Assembly: GCA_023369685.1 (NCBI GenBank)
Contig: SACZ01000002.1
Coordinates: 1-64,000, forward strand
DNA: 64,000 nucleotides
Source of the DNA: Prolixibacteraceae bacterium JC049
Lineage (GTDB): Bacteria > Bacteroidota > Bacteroidia > Bacteroidales > Prolixibacteraceae
Direction of reading: 5' to 3'
The notes beneath the pieces are model-generated. The model made no database searches, was not told the origin of the DNA, and saw only the letters and a list, made by a program, of their open reading frames with translations. Positions 10,322-19,954 of this stretch are shown here, one piece after another. How positions within the stretch are numbered: the first letter of the stretch is position 1; each line of letters opens with the position of its first letter. Position numbers and translations under genes: made by a program.

Positions 10322-10888
10322 CTAGTCATCAATAACTTTAGACCAATCAAACAAATCAAGTTCACCTTCAAAATAACCAGTAACCTTCTTCCCATCTACA
10401 TTTTCACAATCAATTATGATTACATACTTCCCTTTATCATACGAAACTGAAACAACGCCTGTTCCAATAGAATCTTCTTGCTCAATTCCGTCTTTCGCTG
10501 AATCATACACTAAACTTATAGCAGTACTAATAGTATATTCACTGAAACGTACATCTTTAACCTTATTGTATTTCCCGGGCGTTAGCATATTTTCTTGCTC
10601 AGAATACATTTCGAAATAAATTGCCTTACCTCTCCCGATAAGTTCCGACCCCTTTTTCTCATCAGTAACAATTTCGAGTCCATTAGAAATAAATGTCAAA
10701 TCGATATTATAACCATCATAATAATCCTCTTTTACAAATTTCTCTAAAATACCTGCCTCAATCTCGTATTCCGTTTCTCCTATTTTGAAATAATTTCTTT
10801 TCACTTCTTTTACATCGTCGCTATCACTACACCCTAACAAAAGCATACAAATAACAACAACACTACTCCAACTTAAAACACTTTTCAT
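10322..10888 (-). CDS. Putative lipoprotein, unknown function
   Basis: 188 residues. The N-terminus is a lipoprotein signal with lipobox LLGC (Cys20) followed by an acidic SDSDD stretch, as in Bacteroidota surface-exposed lipoproteins. The mature part is rich in beta-strand patterns, Asp/Glu and Tyr, with no motif I can assign. It lies 43 bases downstream of the HU gene on the same strand and could be co-transcribed with it; a terminator-like hairpin follows. Real gene: convincing. Function: not known. Confidence 0.75.
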   Translation of the reverse strand: MKSVLSWSSVVVICMLLLGCSDSDDVKEVKRNYFKIGETEYEIEAGILEKFVKEDYYDGYNIDLTFISNGLEIVTDEKKGSELIGRGKAIYFEMYSEQENMLTPGKYNKVKDVRFSEYTISTAISLVYDSAKDGIEQEDSIGTGVVSVSYDKGKYVIIIDCENVDGKKVTGYFEGELDLFDWSKVIDD

Positions 10889-10931
10889 TCCGTTTTATTT
10901 TTTCAATACATTCTCGTTTATTCAATCGATT

Positions 10932-11213
10932 CTATTCTGCTATTTCAGCTTCGCCCAACAAAGCTTTATGCGCCTTAAATTTTATGACCTCTTTTGCAGG
11001 AACATTTATTTTCTCTCCAGTAATCGGATTTCGAGCGATACGAGCTGATCGCGTAACTCGATTAAAACTTCCGAAATCTTTAATGGTTACTCTTTCATCA
11101 CTCAACACCTCGGTAAGCTCATACAGAAATAAACTTACAATGGCTTCAACCTCTTTTTTGTTAAGCTCATTTTTCTCGGCAATTCTATTTATCAATTGAT
11201 TTTTAGTCATCAC
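10932..11213 (-). CDS. HU/IHF-family DNA-binding protein
   Basis: 93 residues, the usual HU length. It begins MTKNQLINRIAEK and has the core IKDFGSFNR and the DNA-binding arm signature ARNPITGEKI followed by VPA and FKA. HU dimers bend and compact DNA in the nucleoid. A second ATG directly follows the first, so translation may start one codon later. It stands upstream of the lipoprotein gene and is separated from the response-regulator gene by about 310 bases. HU versus IHF-like paralogue cannot be decided from sequence alone. Confidence 0.92.
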   Translation of the reverse strand: MMTKNQLINRIAEKNELNKKEVEAIVSLFLYELTEVLSDERVTIKDFGSFNRVTRSARIARNPITGEKINVPAKEVIKFKAHKALLGEAEIAE

Positions 11214-11527
11214 TTCTATATTTACCAGTGGTTGCTATTTTTCAAATTACTGTAGTTAAAACAGGCATCACAAAGATCTAACTACAGACAGTTAATTATC
11301 TGGCACAAAGCAACTAAAAAGGGTAAAAAACAGGAAATCGTAAAATCTTGAAAGGACTGTATAGCGGTTTAAACTGAAGAAATATCCTTCTAAAGTGTTC
11401 TAATTTCAAATTAAAATGGAGTATTAATACGCTTTTATTTAACAATAAACACAACAATAGCTGTTTGATTTTATTGCTACAAATCAAATTTTAAATATAC
11501 TATATCGATTCTATTGTTATTGGATTC
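11214..11527. other. Gene-free stretch upstream of HU
   Basis: AT-rich and without a plausible gene. It must carry the HU promoter and the 3' end of the two-component operon, but I find no clear -33/-7 pair and no strong hairpin with a T run. Confidence 0.5.
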
Positions 11528-12295
11528 CTATTGACTCAACCAGCTAGTAAAGTCTCTTACTTTTAAACGACTAACTACCACTTTCTCTGAGAACTCTGGC
11601 TGCAAGTCAATTATAATTTTCTGTGTTAAAGTTGGTTTTATCTTTTTAACAGCATCCATTGATACAATAAATTTTCTGTTTGCTCTGTAAAAACATTTTG
11701 GGTCTAAAATATCTTCTAATTCTGCTAATGTCTGTGTCATCAAGTATTGAGTATTATCAAAACAATGCATAAACACATTTCTATTTTCGACAAAGAAGAA
11801 TGCGATATTATCTACCGATACTGGTAATATTTCATCTCTAAAGTTCACCAAAATCCGCTGAGGATACTTATTCGAAGACTGAAATCCATCTACCAGTTTT
11901 CTCATCTGCATTACAACATCTGGCATCACTTCTTTTTGCTGGAAATACTTTTTGTATTTCTCAATGGCATCTTCAAGTTTTTCCTTCTTTATTGGTTTCA
12001 ATAAATAATCGACAGCACAATATTCAAAAGCCTTTATGGTATAATCATCATAAGCTGTTGTAAATATTACCGGCACATCCAACTCAATCTGCTCAAACAA
12101 TTCAAAACACAAGCCGTCGGCCAGTTTAATATCCATAAATATCAAATCTGGTTTATCATGAATAGTTAACCATTCATGGGCAATCTCCACGCTCTCTATC
12201 ACTGCTACAACAACTAAATCCTGATCAATTGTTTCAATCAAATCACAAAGATATCCAGCAGCTTCAACTTCATCCTCAATAATTATTATTCTCAT
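11528..12295 (-). CDS. LytTR-family response regulator
   Basis: 255 residues. An N-terminal receiver domain has the acidic pair D8/E9, phospho-acceptor D55 (LIFMDIKLADG), T79/T80 and K100 (DYLLKPIKK). A C-terminal LytTR DNA-binding domain spans about 148-255, with ENRNVFMH and FYRANRKFIV segments. It starts two bases after the stop of the histidine kinase upstream, so the pair is surely one operon. The family acts as phosphorylation-controlled transcription regulators. Targets are unknown; no other gene is in the operon. Confidence 0.94.
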   Translation of the reverse strand: MRIIIIEDEVEAAGYLCDLIETIDQDLVVVAVIESVEIAHEWLTIHDKPDLIFMDIKLADGLCFELFEQIELDVPVIFTTAYDDYTIKAFEYCAVDYLLKPIKKEKLEDAIEKYKKYFQQKEVMPDVVMQMRKLVDGFQSSNKYPQRILVNFRDEILPVSVDNIAFFFVENRNVFMHCFDNTQYLMTQTLAELEDILDPKCFYRANRKFIVSMDAVKKIKPTLTQKIIIDLQPEFSEKVVVSRLKVRDFTSWLSQ

Positions 12296-12297
12296 TT

Positions 12298-15159
12298 CTA
12301 CTTCCCCTTATCCACTTCTCCAAAAAGTGGAATCTTTACAACAAAGTTTGTTCCATCGTTATCAATAATCACTGGTCGTTTTGTTACCATATGATAACGC
12401 TTTCTAATGTTCTTTAATCCTATTTTACTTGAAAAGATATTCTGTCTTAATTGCAAATTATTACTTACAATTAAATAATTCCCCTTGACAGAAACCCTAA
12501 TATACAATTTTCTGGTAGTTGTTGCATAGTTGTGTTTTACAGCATTTTCAATTAACATATGAAACGCCATTGGCACAATATACAACCTCTCAGCATCTAC
12601 TTCCGATACACTTAAATTGAAGTTCAGTTTATCGCCAAAACGAGCTTTTTGTAAATAACAATACTCTTTTACAATTTTGAGCTCATCTGCCAACCGGACT
12701 AGCCTACTATCCTTACTTGATAATACATATCTCAGCAAATCTGATAATCCTTCTAAATATCGAATTGCTTTTTCTTTATCTTCTTTATAAATAAAACTAT
12801 TTAGAGTACTTAGGCTATTGAATAAGAAATGAGGATTGATTTGAGCTTTTAACACACTGTCTTCTGCTTCTAAAAGCTTCTCTCGCATTCTTACAGTTCT
12901 CAAAAGAGATCGATATCGAGTATCAACCAACCACCAACCAAACAAAATGGCCAACAAAGTAACAATAGTTATAAACCACCATTTTTTCCAGAAAGGTTTT
13001 TTAATTCTAAAAACAAACTCTACAAGGTCATTTTGCCCTAGCACTTTAAGCTGAAAAATATACTTCCCTGGGGAGAGTTGTGAAAAGCGCACCACATTGC
13101 TTTTAATCTGATTCCAGTCTTTATCAACACCTTTCAGTTTATACAGGTATTCGTATTCATCTAAATTCCGATATGAGAAAACTTGAAAGTTTATTTCTAT
13201 ATTGTTTTCATCATGATTGAAGATCAATTGTTGATCGATACTTCTCAACCGCTGATTAACAAGCATCTTTGTTATTACCAAGTCAGGTTTTTGATTATCC
13301 TCTAATGCTAAATCATCCAATACAAATAATCCTTGGCCTGAAGCTAAATACAACTTGTTATCAACGATATTAATGTCATATATTTCTCCAAAATCAACAT
13401 TTAAAACCCTAGCCAGTTTATAGTCATCAAAGCTGGCTGCATTCATATACTTTCTAAGAACGAAAAGCCCTCCGTTAGCTCCAAACCAGATATCGCCATT
13501 CTTATCTACAAAAATGGCATGAATATATCCTGTTTTAAATCCGGTTGTTTCTAAGTTAAAACAGCGACTTGTTTCACTTTTTTGATCATAGATATAAAGC
13601 CCTCGTCCTAATGTTCCCAAACACAACATATCATCGTCAAGAACAATCAAATCGCTTACATTAAGGATAGAACCATCAAAATGCATTTTGTCGGGCTTAA
13701 ACTTCCTCAACAATCTATTTTTCAATGACAGTCGCCACACCCCATCCCGATTGATAATAAACAAATTACCCTTCTTATCTTCTCTTAACTGGTTACATCT
13801 GAATGCCTCACTACCTTTAATAGCCATCAGACTATCATCCTTCAATTCATGCAGGCCAATATGCGTAGTAACAAAAATTGTAGAATCAATTTTTGATTCA
13901 AGCATATCTTTAAAAGCCGATACCAGACTCATTTGCTTAACCTTAGCTCCGTCAAAAACAAGCATTTTAAAGAACATGGGATCATCTTTGTAACTTCCAC
14001 AGTGGTATTCAATCCCTTTTGTGCTTCGCAACATACCCATTACTCTGAGATTCAGCTTGGAGTCATAATCTTTAGCTTGTTTTATATTTCCTTTTTTATC
14101 TAATGAGAAAACTTTGTTTCTATTATTCAGCATCCATAGTTCTCCGTCAAAATTCCAGAAATGCTCAATGTGTCCTTTTTCTTTTGTTGAGAACTCACTA
14201 AAACACAATAAGGATTTAGATTGAAGAAAATAAACTCCATTTTCTAATGTTGACAACCAATAGTTTCCCTCCCTGTCTTGTAGAACATCAACAGAATACC
14301 CTTTTAATAAACGTTCCGGATTTTCTATAGTCAAATCGCCATTGGGGAAAAAATAAGCTCCTCCTTTTAAAGTTCCTACCCACACATTCCCCTGTCTGTC
14401 TCTACTCAGATTTATTATATGCTCATCGAACTCTCTTAAGCAAGAAACTTCTTTGTTATTCTTAAAAAGCAATACTTTATTTCCGGCACTGTAAATAATT
14501 TCATTCTTATTTACACGTAATGCTCTTGGATGAATCTTTCCTTCATTTTGTGCATCAAGACTAATGAATGTATTCTTATTCCTATATTTTAGCAGTGTCA
14601 TAGGACATTTGGCTATTCCGGTAGTTCCATACAACAGCTTACCATTTTCAAACTCATTAATGAAGAAATTTCGAACGGTATCAATCTCATTTATTATGGT
14701 ATCCTTAAATACTTTTATATACCCTTTTTGTCTAAAGCCCAAATAGAAACTGTCGGGAGAAAAAGCCACAATAGAACTTACTATCGAATTCCCTTGCTGT
14801 TCTTGTATTTCCTTGGCTCCTTGGGTTTCTTTTATTATTCCATTTTCCAAATAGGAGACACGTCCCAAAAAGGTTACCATATAAATTCGTTTTTCATCAT
14901 CTTCATCGAAATGAAAAACAGCATTTGCAGCTAAACCATCCTTAACCGAGTAGTTTTGAAAATTAAAACCATCGAAACAACTAGCTCCTCTGTTTGTTCC
15001 AAACCAAATATAACCATCAGAGTCTTGATAGGCTTTAAATATCATGTTTGAAGGCAATCCCTCTGTGGTTCCATAGTGCTTTAGGAATACGTCCTGCGCC
15101 TGCACTGAAGAAACAAACACAATGATTAACAAGCAGATATAAATAAAGGATTTGAGCAT
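12298..15159 (-). CDS. Sensor histidine kinase with periplasmic beta-propeller (LytS/YehU-type)
   Basis: 953 residues. Signal peptide 1-21 (SSVQAQ), then a periplasmic two-component-regulator propeller whose first blade has TTEGLPSN and DGYIWFGT, later blades GNVWVGT, GNYWLST and GDIWFGA. A Y_Y_Y-like domain (about 640-720) precedes one membrane helix (about 727-745). The cytoplasmic His_kinase domain has the acceptor His777 in INPHFLFNSL and an HATPase region with HMLIENAVKH. Unlike hybrid (HTCS) regulators it has no fused receiver; the LytTR partner is the next gene. In this phylum such sensors often detect glycans or envelope state; the ligand here is unknown. Confidence 0.93.
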   Translation of the reverse strand: MLKSFIYICLLIIVFVSSVQAQDVFLKHYGTTEGLPSNMIFKAYQDSDGYIWFGTNRGASCFDGFNFQNYSVKDGLAANAVFHFDEDDEKRIYMVTFLGRVSYLENGIIKETQGAKEIQEQQGNSIVSSIVAFSPDSFYLGFRQKGYIKVFKDTIINEIDTVRNFFINEFENGKLLYGTTGIAKCPMTLLKYRNKNTFISLDAQNEGKIHPRALRVNKNEIIYSAGNKVLLFKNNKEVSCLREFDEHIINLSRDRQGNVWVGTLKGGAYFFPNGDLTIENPERLLKGYSVDVLQDREGNYWLSTLENGVYFLQSKSLLCFSEFSTKEKGHIEHFWNFDGELWMLNNRNKVFSLDKKGNIKQAKDYDSKLNLRVMGMLRSTKGIEYHCGSYKDDPMFFKMLVFDGAKVKQMSLVSAFKDMLESKIDSTIFVTTHIGLHELKDDSLMAIKGSEAFRCNQLREDKKGNLFIINRDGVWRLSLKNRLLRKFKPDKMHFDGSILNVSDLIVLDDDMLCLGTLGRGLYIYDQKSETSRCFNLETTGFKTGYIHAIFVDKNGDIWFGANGGLFVLRKYMNAASFDDYKLARVLNVDFGEIYDINIVDNKLYLASGQGLFVLDDLALEDNQKPDLVITKMLVNQRLRSIDQQLIFNHDENNIEINFQVFSYRNLDEYEYLYKLKGVDKDWNQIKSNVVRFSQLSPGKYIFQLKVLGQNDLVEFVFRIKKPFWKKWWFITIVTLLAILFGWWLVDTRYRSLLRTVRMREKLLEAEDSVLKAQINPHFLFNSLSTLNSFIYKEDKEKAIRYLEGLSDLLRYVLSSKDSRLVRLADELKIVKEYCYLQKARFGDKLNFNLSVSEVDAERLYIVPMAFHMLIENAVKHNYATTTRKLYIRVSVKGNYLIVSNNLQLRQNIFSSKIGLKNIRKRYHMVTKRPVIIDNDGTNFVVKIPLFGEVDKGK

Positions 15160-15227
15160 TTTATTTGTTCGTTCACTCCAACAACACCTTTGGGTGACAT
15201 ATTGGATTATTAGGTTAATTAGGTTTT

Positions 15228-15235
15228 CAAATGTA
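15228..15235 (-). promoter_or_regulatory. -7 box candidate for the LytTR operon
   Basis: Minus strand TACATTTG matches TAnnTTTG, about 68 bases before the kinase start. No -33 TTTG at the consensus spacing; the nearest one is about 27 bases away. Confidence 0.35.
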
Positions 15236-15410
15236 ATTACTTTCTTCTAAATCCTGCCCAATCAAAGTCAACTATACATATATATCAAGACGCACATTGA
15301 TCAAATAATTACACTTCAAATCATTCCGTTTCGATCTAATAAAAAATGAAATATTAGAATGAAAAACTCAAGTGGTAAATCTAATCTCAAATAAGGGAAG
15401 TATGCAGGCA

Positions 15411-15438
15411 TAAAAAAGCCCCACCAAATTGGTGAGGC
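15411..15438 (-). terminator. Rho-independent terminator of the nqr operon
   Basis: 15418-15427 pairs with 15429-15438; the one imperfect pair is G.U on the minus strand. The minus strand then continues with T6. It lies just past the nqrF stop. Confidence 0.8.
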
Positions 15439-15462
15439 CTATATTTTGAAAACTGTTGTTTC

Positions 15463-16725
15463 TTAGCTTCCGAAGTCGTCGAAAAGAACGTTCTCATCCG
15501 GTACCCCAAGATCGTACAGCATTTTAGTTACTGCATCGTTCATCATTGGAGGTCCACACAAGTAGTAATCGATTTCTTCTGGCTCCTCGTGCTTGCTTAG
15601 GTAATTGTCGTAAATTACCTGGTGAATAAACCCAACAGGTCCTTCCCAGTTATCCTCTGGCTGAGGATCAGAAAGTGCTAGGTTGAATTTAAAGTTAGGG
15701 AAGTTCTTCTCAATTTCCATGAACTGGTCGTAGTAGAATACTTCTCTCCAAGAACGAGCTCCATACCAGAAAGTAACCTGTTTGTCGGTTTCTTTCACAG
15801 TGTGGAATAAATGGAACAAGTGAGAACGCATTGGCGCCATACCTGCACCACCACCAATAAACATCATTTCGTTATCGTTATCTTTCAAGAAGAACTCACC
15901 GTAAGGACCAGAAACAGTCACCTTATCGCCTGGCTTCAATGAGAAGATATACGAAGAACATACTCCTGGGTTTACATTCATGAACTTGTTGTTCACGCGA
16001 TCCCATGGTGGAGTAGCAATACGAATATTCAACATTACAATGTTACCTTCAGCTGGGTGGTTAGCCATAGAGTAAGCACGGAATGTAGGCTCTGGATTTT
16101 TCATTTTCAGGTCGAAAATTCCGTTAGCTTCCCATTCTCCACGGTACTCATCAGCAACGTCCATATCTTTGAAGTCAACATCAACAGTAGGAACATCGAT
16201 TTGGATATAACCTCCCGATTTGAAATCAAGGTTTTCACCTTCTGGAAGTTTTACCACAAACTCTTTAATGTAAGTAGCAACGTTATCGTTAGAAACCACT
16301 TCACATTCCCACTTTTTAACACCCATAACTTCTGGGTGAATATCAAGCTTCATATCTTCTTTCACCTTCACCTGACAAGCTAGTCGCCAGTTTTCAGCTT
16401 GCTCTTTACGTGAGAAGAAACCTGTTTCGGTTGGAAGGATTGAACCTCCTCCTTCTTCTACCTGACAGCGACACATTCCGCATGTACCACCACCACCACA
16501 AGCCGATGGCAAAAGAATTTTATTATTACCCAATGCAGTAAGCAATGTACTGCCTGGTTCTGTTTCAATTTCTCTGTCACCATTGTTGATGTCAAGCTTG
16601 ACAGTGCCTTCTGGAGTAAGCTTCTTCTTTACGAAAAGCAATATCGCTACCAATGCAACGATCACCAGCAAGAACACAACAACACTGGTTCCAATAACAG
16701 TTGTTTGTGATGCTAATAAGATCAT
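15463..16725 (-). CDS. nqrF: Na+-translocating NADH:quinone reductase subunit F
   Basis: 420 residues, close to the family norm. One N-terminal membrane helix (about 10-32), a plant-type ferredoxin domain with [2Fe-2S] ligands C76, C82, C85 and C117, then an FAD/NADH reductase module with RAYSMAN (FAD binding) and GGGAGMAPMRS (NADH binding) and C-terminal YLCGPPMM. This is the electron entry subunit: NADH to FAD to 2Fe-2S on the cytoplasmic face. Last gene of the nqrABCDEF operon, 26 bases after nqrE, and followed by a terminator. Confidence 0.97.
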   Translation of the reverse strand: MILLASQTTVIGTSVVVFLLVIVALVAILLFVKKKLTPEGTVKLDINNGDREIETEPGSTLLTALGNNKILLPSACGGGGTCGMCRCQVEEGGGSILPTETGFFSRKEQAENWRLACQVKVKEDMKLDIHPEVMGVKKWECEVVSNDNVATYIKEFVVKLPEGENLDFKSGGYIQIDVPTVDVDFKDMDVADEYRGEWEANGIFDLKMKNPEPTFRAYSMANHPAEGNIVMLNIRIATPPWDRVNNKFMNVNPGVCSSYIFSLKPGDKVTVSGPYGEFFLKDNDNEMMFIGGGAGMAPMRSHLFHLFHTVKETDKQVTFWYGARSWREVFYYDQFMEIEKNFPNFKFNLALSDPQPEDNWEGPVGFIHQVIYDNYLSKHEEPEEIDYYLCGPPMMNDAVTKMLYDLGVPDENVLFDDFGS

Positions 16726-16751
16726 TTTATCTTAATTTTTTCGTTTTCAGA

Positions 16752-17369
16752 TTAAAGTTTGATTCCCATAAAGCCCATGAAAGCAAGTCCCATAAGGCCT
16801 GTAATAATAAAGGTAATCCCTAATCCACGCAAAGGAGCAGGCACTTGAGAGTATTGTACTTTCTCGCGAATAGCAGCAATACCAACAATAGCCAAGAACC
16901 AACCAATACCAGAACCTAATCCGTAAGAAGTAGCTTCGGCAATGTTGTTAAATGCTTTTTGTTGCATGAATAACGAACCTCCAAGAATTGCACAGTTTAC
17001 AGCAATAAGTGGCAAGAAAATACCCAATTGCGTGTACAATACCGGAGCAAACTTTTCAACAATCATCTCAACTAACTGTACCATAGATGCAATAACGGCG
17101 ATGAACATGATAAAGCTCAAGAAGCTCAAATCAACATCAGCGAAATCGGCTCCCAGCCATGACAATGCACCCTCTTTTAATACGTAGTTTTCCAACAGGT
17201 AATCAACCGGAACAGTAATAAGCATTACAAAAATTACTGCAACACCTAATCCTGTAGCTGTCTTTACCGACTTCGATACAGCAAGGTATGAACACATTCC
17301 TAAGAAATATGCAAACACCATGTTATCGATGAAGATGGATTTGATAAATATATTAATCAGATTTTCCAT
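16752..17369 (-). CDS. nqrE: Na+-translocating NADH:quinone reductase subunit E
   Basis: 205 residues with six predicted membrane helices. Cys26 (LGMCSYLAV) and Cys126 (AVNCAILGG) match the conserved cysteines of NqrE that, with those of NqrD, hold an intramembrane iron centre. Starts [13 protein letters not shown], typical of the family. NqrD and NqrE are inverted homologous halves. Lies between nqrD (25 bases upstream) and nqrF. Confidence 0.97.
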   Translation of the reverse strand: MENLINIFIKSIFIDNMVFAYFLGMCSYLAVSKSVKTATGLGVAVIFVMLITVPVDYLLENYVLKEGALSWLGADFADVDLSFLSFIMFIAVIASMVQLVEMIVEKFAPVLYTQLGIFLPLIAVNCAILGGSLFMQQKAFNNIAEATSYGLGSGIGWFLAIVGIAAIREKVQYSQVPAPLRGLGITFIITGLMGLAFMGFMGIKL

Positions 17370-17394
17370 ATCTCAATTCTAAATCTTCCGGTTA

Positions 17395-18042
17395 TTACTT
17401 ATTTTCTTCAACTAATTCTGGGTTTTTGCTACGCTGAACCCAAATGATAACACCTACAGTAACCAATGCCATTGGAGGCAAGATCATCATACCGTTGTTT
17501 TCGTAGAATCCACCATTGGCAATGTACCAGCTATCTGGAATAATCTGGTATCCCCAAAGAGTTCCTGAACCAAACAATTCGCGGAAGAATCCTACTACAA
17601 TCAATACCCATGCATATCCTGCCGCATTTCCTAGTCCATCAAGGAATGAAGGCCATGGTTTGTTACCTAAAGCAAAAGCCTCTAAACGTCCCATGATAAT
17701 ACAGTTGGTAATGATTAGTCCAACGAAAACCGAAAGCTGTTTACTGGCATCGTAAACAAAAGCACGTAACACCTGGTCGACCAAAATTACCAATGCGGCA
17801 ATTACCACCAACTGTACGATGATTCGAATTCGGTTTGGAATAGTGTTTCGCAATAACGAAATAATTACGTTAGCCAATGCCAAAACCGCAACTACCGAAA
17901 GCGACATAACTACAGCTGGCTTTAATTGGGCAGTTACTGCCAAAGCCGAACAGATACCTAGTACCTGTACTGTAATTGGGTTGCTTGAGTTCAATGGATT
18001 ACTCAGCAACTTTAAGTTCTTTTTTGAGAATAGTTCTGCCAT
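17395..18042 (-). CDS. nqrD: Na+-translocating NADH:quinone reductase subunit D
   Basis: 215 residues, six membrane helices. Cys31 (LGICSALAV) and Cys114 (ITNCIIMGR) are the expected iron-centre ligands shared with NqrE. The segment GNAAGYAWVLIVVGFFRELFG is typical of this subunit. Five bases separate it from nqrC, so translation is probably coupled. Confidence 0.97.
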   Translation of the reverse strand: MAELFSKKNLKLLSNPLNSSNPITVQVLGICSALAVTAQLKPAVVMSLSVVAVLALANVIISLLRNTIPNRIRIIVQLVVIAALVILVDQVLRAFVYDASKQLSVFVGLIITNCIIMGRLEAFALGNKPWPSFLDGLGNAAGYAWVLIVVGFFRELFGSGTLWGYQIIPDSWYIANGGFYENNGMMILPPMALVTVGVIIWVQRSKNPELVEENK

Positions 18043-18047
18043 TGTCT

Positions 18048-18746
18048 TTATTTTTTCTTATTGAAAAATTCCTTGTAAGAATTCAAATCGTCAGAAATCA
18101 TCTGCTCCAGTCCTTTACTAGTAATAGTACCACCAGAGATGGCATCTACACTATGTGCAGGCTCTGCTTTCTCACCTTTTTTAGCCACAGTGATTGAAAC
18201 CAGTTTTCCTTCGGCATTGAAGATTTTCTTTCCAATAAACGGAGCCTCGAAAGCAGTAGTAGAAATCTCTGCTCCCAATCCCGGAGTTTCACCCTGGTGG
18301 TCGAAGTTAGCACCAAAAATAGTGTTCATATCTTCGTCCAAAGAGATATATCCCCAGATAGGTCCCCACAAACCAGCACCACGCAATGGAATAATGTATT
18401 TCACTTTTCCATCCACATTTGCTTCGTAAACAGGCAAACTACGCTCAGCGACAGGAAGGCTACGCTCTTTTTTCAAATTAACTGTAAAGGCGTTTACTCC
18501 CTCTTTTTTGTTTCCTTTTGCATCAACTACATAAGTTGTAGTGATTTTCTCTTTATAGATTTTAGATGCATTCTGTACATCGGCTTGAATATTTACCGAT
18601 GCCAAAATGTTTTGCATCTTCTCAATTTCAATATTGCGCTTCTGAAATGGCTTAAGTGAAACCGCTGTAGCAGCCAACAAGGCAGCAACAACAATCACCA
18701 TCACGGCAGCGTATAGAAATGTATAAGTATTTCCGTTTCTGTCCAT
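18048..18746 (-). CDS. nqrC: Na+-translocating NADH:quinone reductase subunit C
   Basis: 232 residues. One N-terminal membrane helix and a periplasmic FMN-binding domain. The flavinylation motif reads DAISGGTIT, with Thr207 the expected acceptor of covalently linked FMN (attached by ApbE in this family); the usual SGAT is SGGT here, a mild variant. RGAGLWGPIWGY is a conserved NqrC segment. No apbE gene is in the window. Ten bases downstream of nqrB. Confidence 0.96.
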   Translation of the reverse strand: MDRNGNTYTFLYAAVMVIVVAALLAATAVSLKPFQKRNIEIEKMQNILASVNIQADVQNASKIYKEKITTTYVVDAKGNKKEGVNAFTVNLKKERSLPVAERSLPVYEANVDGKVKYIIPLRGAGLWGPIWGYISLDEDMNTIFGANFDHQGETPGLGAEISTTAFEAPFIGKKIFNAEGKLVSITVAKKGEKAEPAHSVDAISGGTITSKGLEQMISDDLNSYKEFFNKKK

Positions 18747-18756
18747 TGTTTTAGAT

Positions 18757-19917
18757 TTAAGCGTTTACACTTGCACGTTTAAGCCTTTTCTTGATGTTAC
18801 CTTGTACCACGTAATGATCGATAAGTGGTGCGAAAGTATTCATCAATAGAATAGCCAACATCATTCCTTCTGGGTATGCTGGATTCACTACACGAATGAT
18901 AATTGCCAATACACCTAGCAAGAATCCGTAAATCCATTTTCCGCGACTGGTTTGTGAAGCAGTTACCGGATCGGTAGCCATAAACACAGCTCCAAAAGCA
19001 AAACCACCAATAATAAGGTGTTCCCAAGCAGGAAGCGCCATATATGCATTAACAGCAAAAGCGTTTAGCAACAAACCTGTAACCATTGCACCAGCAACTG
19101 TAGAAACCATAATTTTCCAGCTTCCAATTCCAGTTGCAATAAGAACAACAGCACCAATAAGAATGGCCAATGTTGATGTTTCTCCAATCGATCCAGGAAT
19201 CAATCCAATAAAGGCGTTCCATACATCAATATCAGTTTTACCTGCAGCAGCCAATGCCATTGGAGTAGCACCAGAGAAACCATCAACCACTTTCTGTCCT
19301 TCGCCAATGTTCACCCATACCGAGTCGCCCGACATGTATGAAGGATAAGCGAAGAATAAGAATGCACGTGCAATAAGTGCAGGGTTCCAGATGTTCATTC
19401 CGGTTCCACCAAATACCTCTTTACCGATAATTACAGCAAAGGCAGTAGCAACAGCTACCATCCAAAGAGGAACATCTACAGGCATTACCAATGGAATAAG
19501 GATACCAGAAACAAGGAATCCCTCTTGAATTTCGTGTCCACGCATTTGCGCAAAAGCAAATTCAATTCCCAATCCCACTCCGTAGGATACAATTATAATA
19601 GGTAATACTTTTAAAAATCCGAATAAGAAAATATCGAAGAATCCTTGTCCTGCCAATTCTCCAATTGCTCCGAAATGTTGGTAACCCACATTGTACATTC
19701 CGAAAAGAGTAGCAGGAATAAGCGCCATGATTACAATTGACATGGTACGCTTCAGGTCGATATGGTCGTGAATATGAGTTCCCGACTTCGATGTAGTATC
19801 TGGGTTGAAAAGAAATGTTTCGAACCCTTCGAACACCGAATGGAACATGTGAAGCTTTCCTCCTTTTTCGAAAGAGGGCTTCATGTTATCAATCAAATTC
19901 CTTAATGCTTTCATCAA
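18757..19917 (-). CDS. nqrB: Na+-translocating NADH:quinone reductase subunit B
   Basis: 386 residues, multi-spanning. The FMN attachment motif DGFSGATPM gives Thr218 as acceptor. KEVFGGTGMNIWNPALIARAF (about 166-186) and MATDPVTASQT are family hallmarks. NqrB carries covalent FMN and riboflavin and forms the main sodium path. Lies 37 bases downstream of nqrA. A second Met follows the first, so the start may be one codon later. Confidence 0.97.
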   Translation of the reverse strand: MMKALRNLIDNMKPSFEKGGKLHMFHSVFEGFETFLFNPDTTSKSGTHIHDHIDLKRTMSIVIMALIPATLFGMYNVGYQHFGAIGELAGQGFFDIFLFGFLKVLPIIIVSYGVGLGIEFAFAQMRGHEIQEGFLVSGILIPLVMPVDVPLWMVAVATAFAVIIGKEVFGGTGMNIWNPALIARAFLFFAYPSYMSGDSVWVNIGEGQKVVDGFSGATPMALAAAGKTDIDVWNAFIGLIPGSIGETSTLAILIGAVVLIATGIGSWKIMVSTVAGAMVTGLLLNAFAVNAYMALPAWEHLIIGGFAFGAVFMATDPVTASQTSRGKWIYGFLLGVLAIIIRVVNPAYPEGMMLAILLMNTFAPLIDHYVVQGNIKKRLKRASVNA

Positions 19918-19954
19918 TATGATTTTATGTTGAAATGAAAACCCACCGGGCTCA

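Larger units (their letters stand above)
15160..15462. other. Gene-free stretch between kinase and nqrF
   Basis: Contains the kinase -7 candidate at 15228-15235 and the nqr terminator at 15411-15438. Otherwise AT-rich with nothing recognised. Confidence 0.6.
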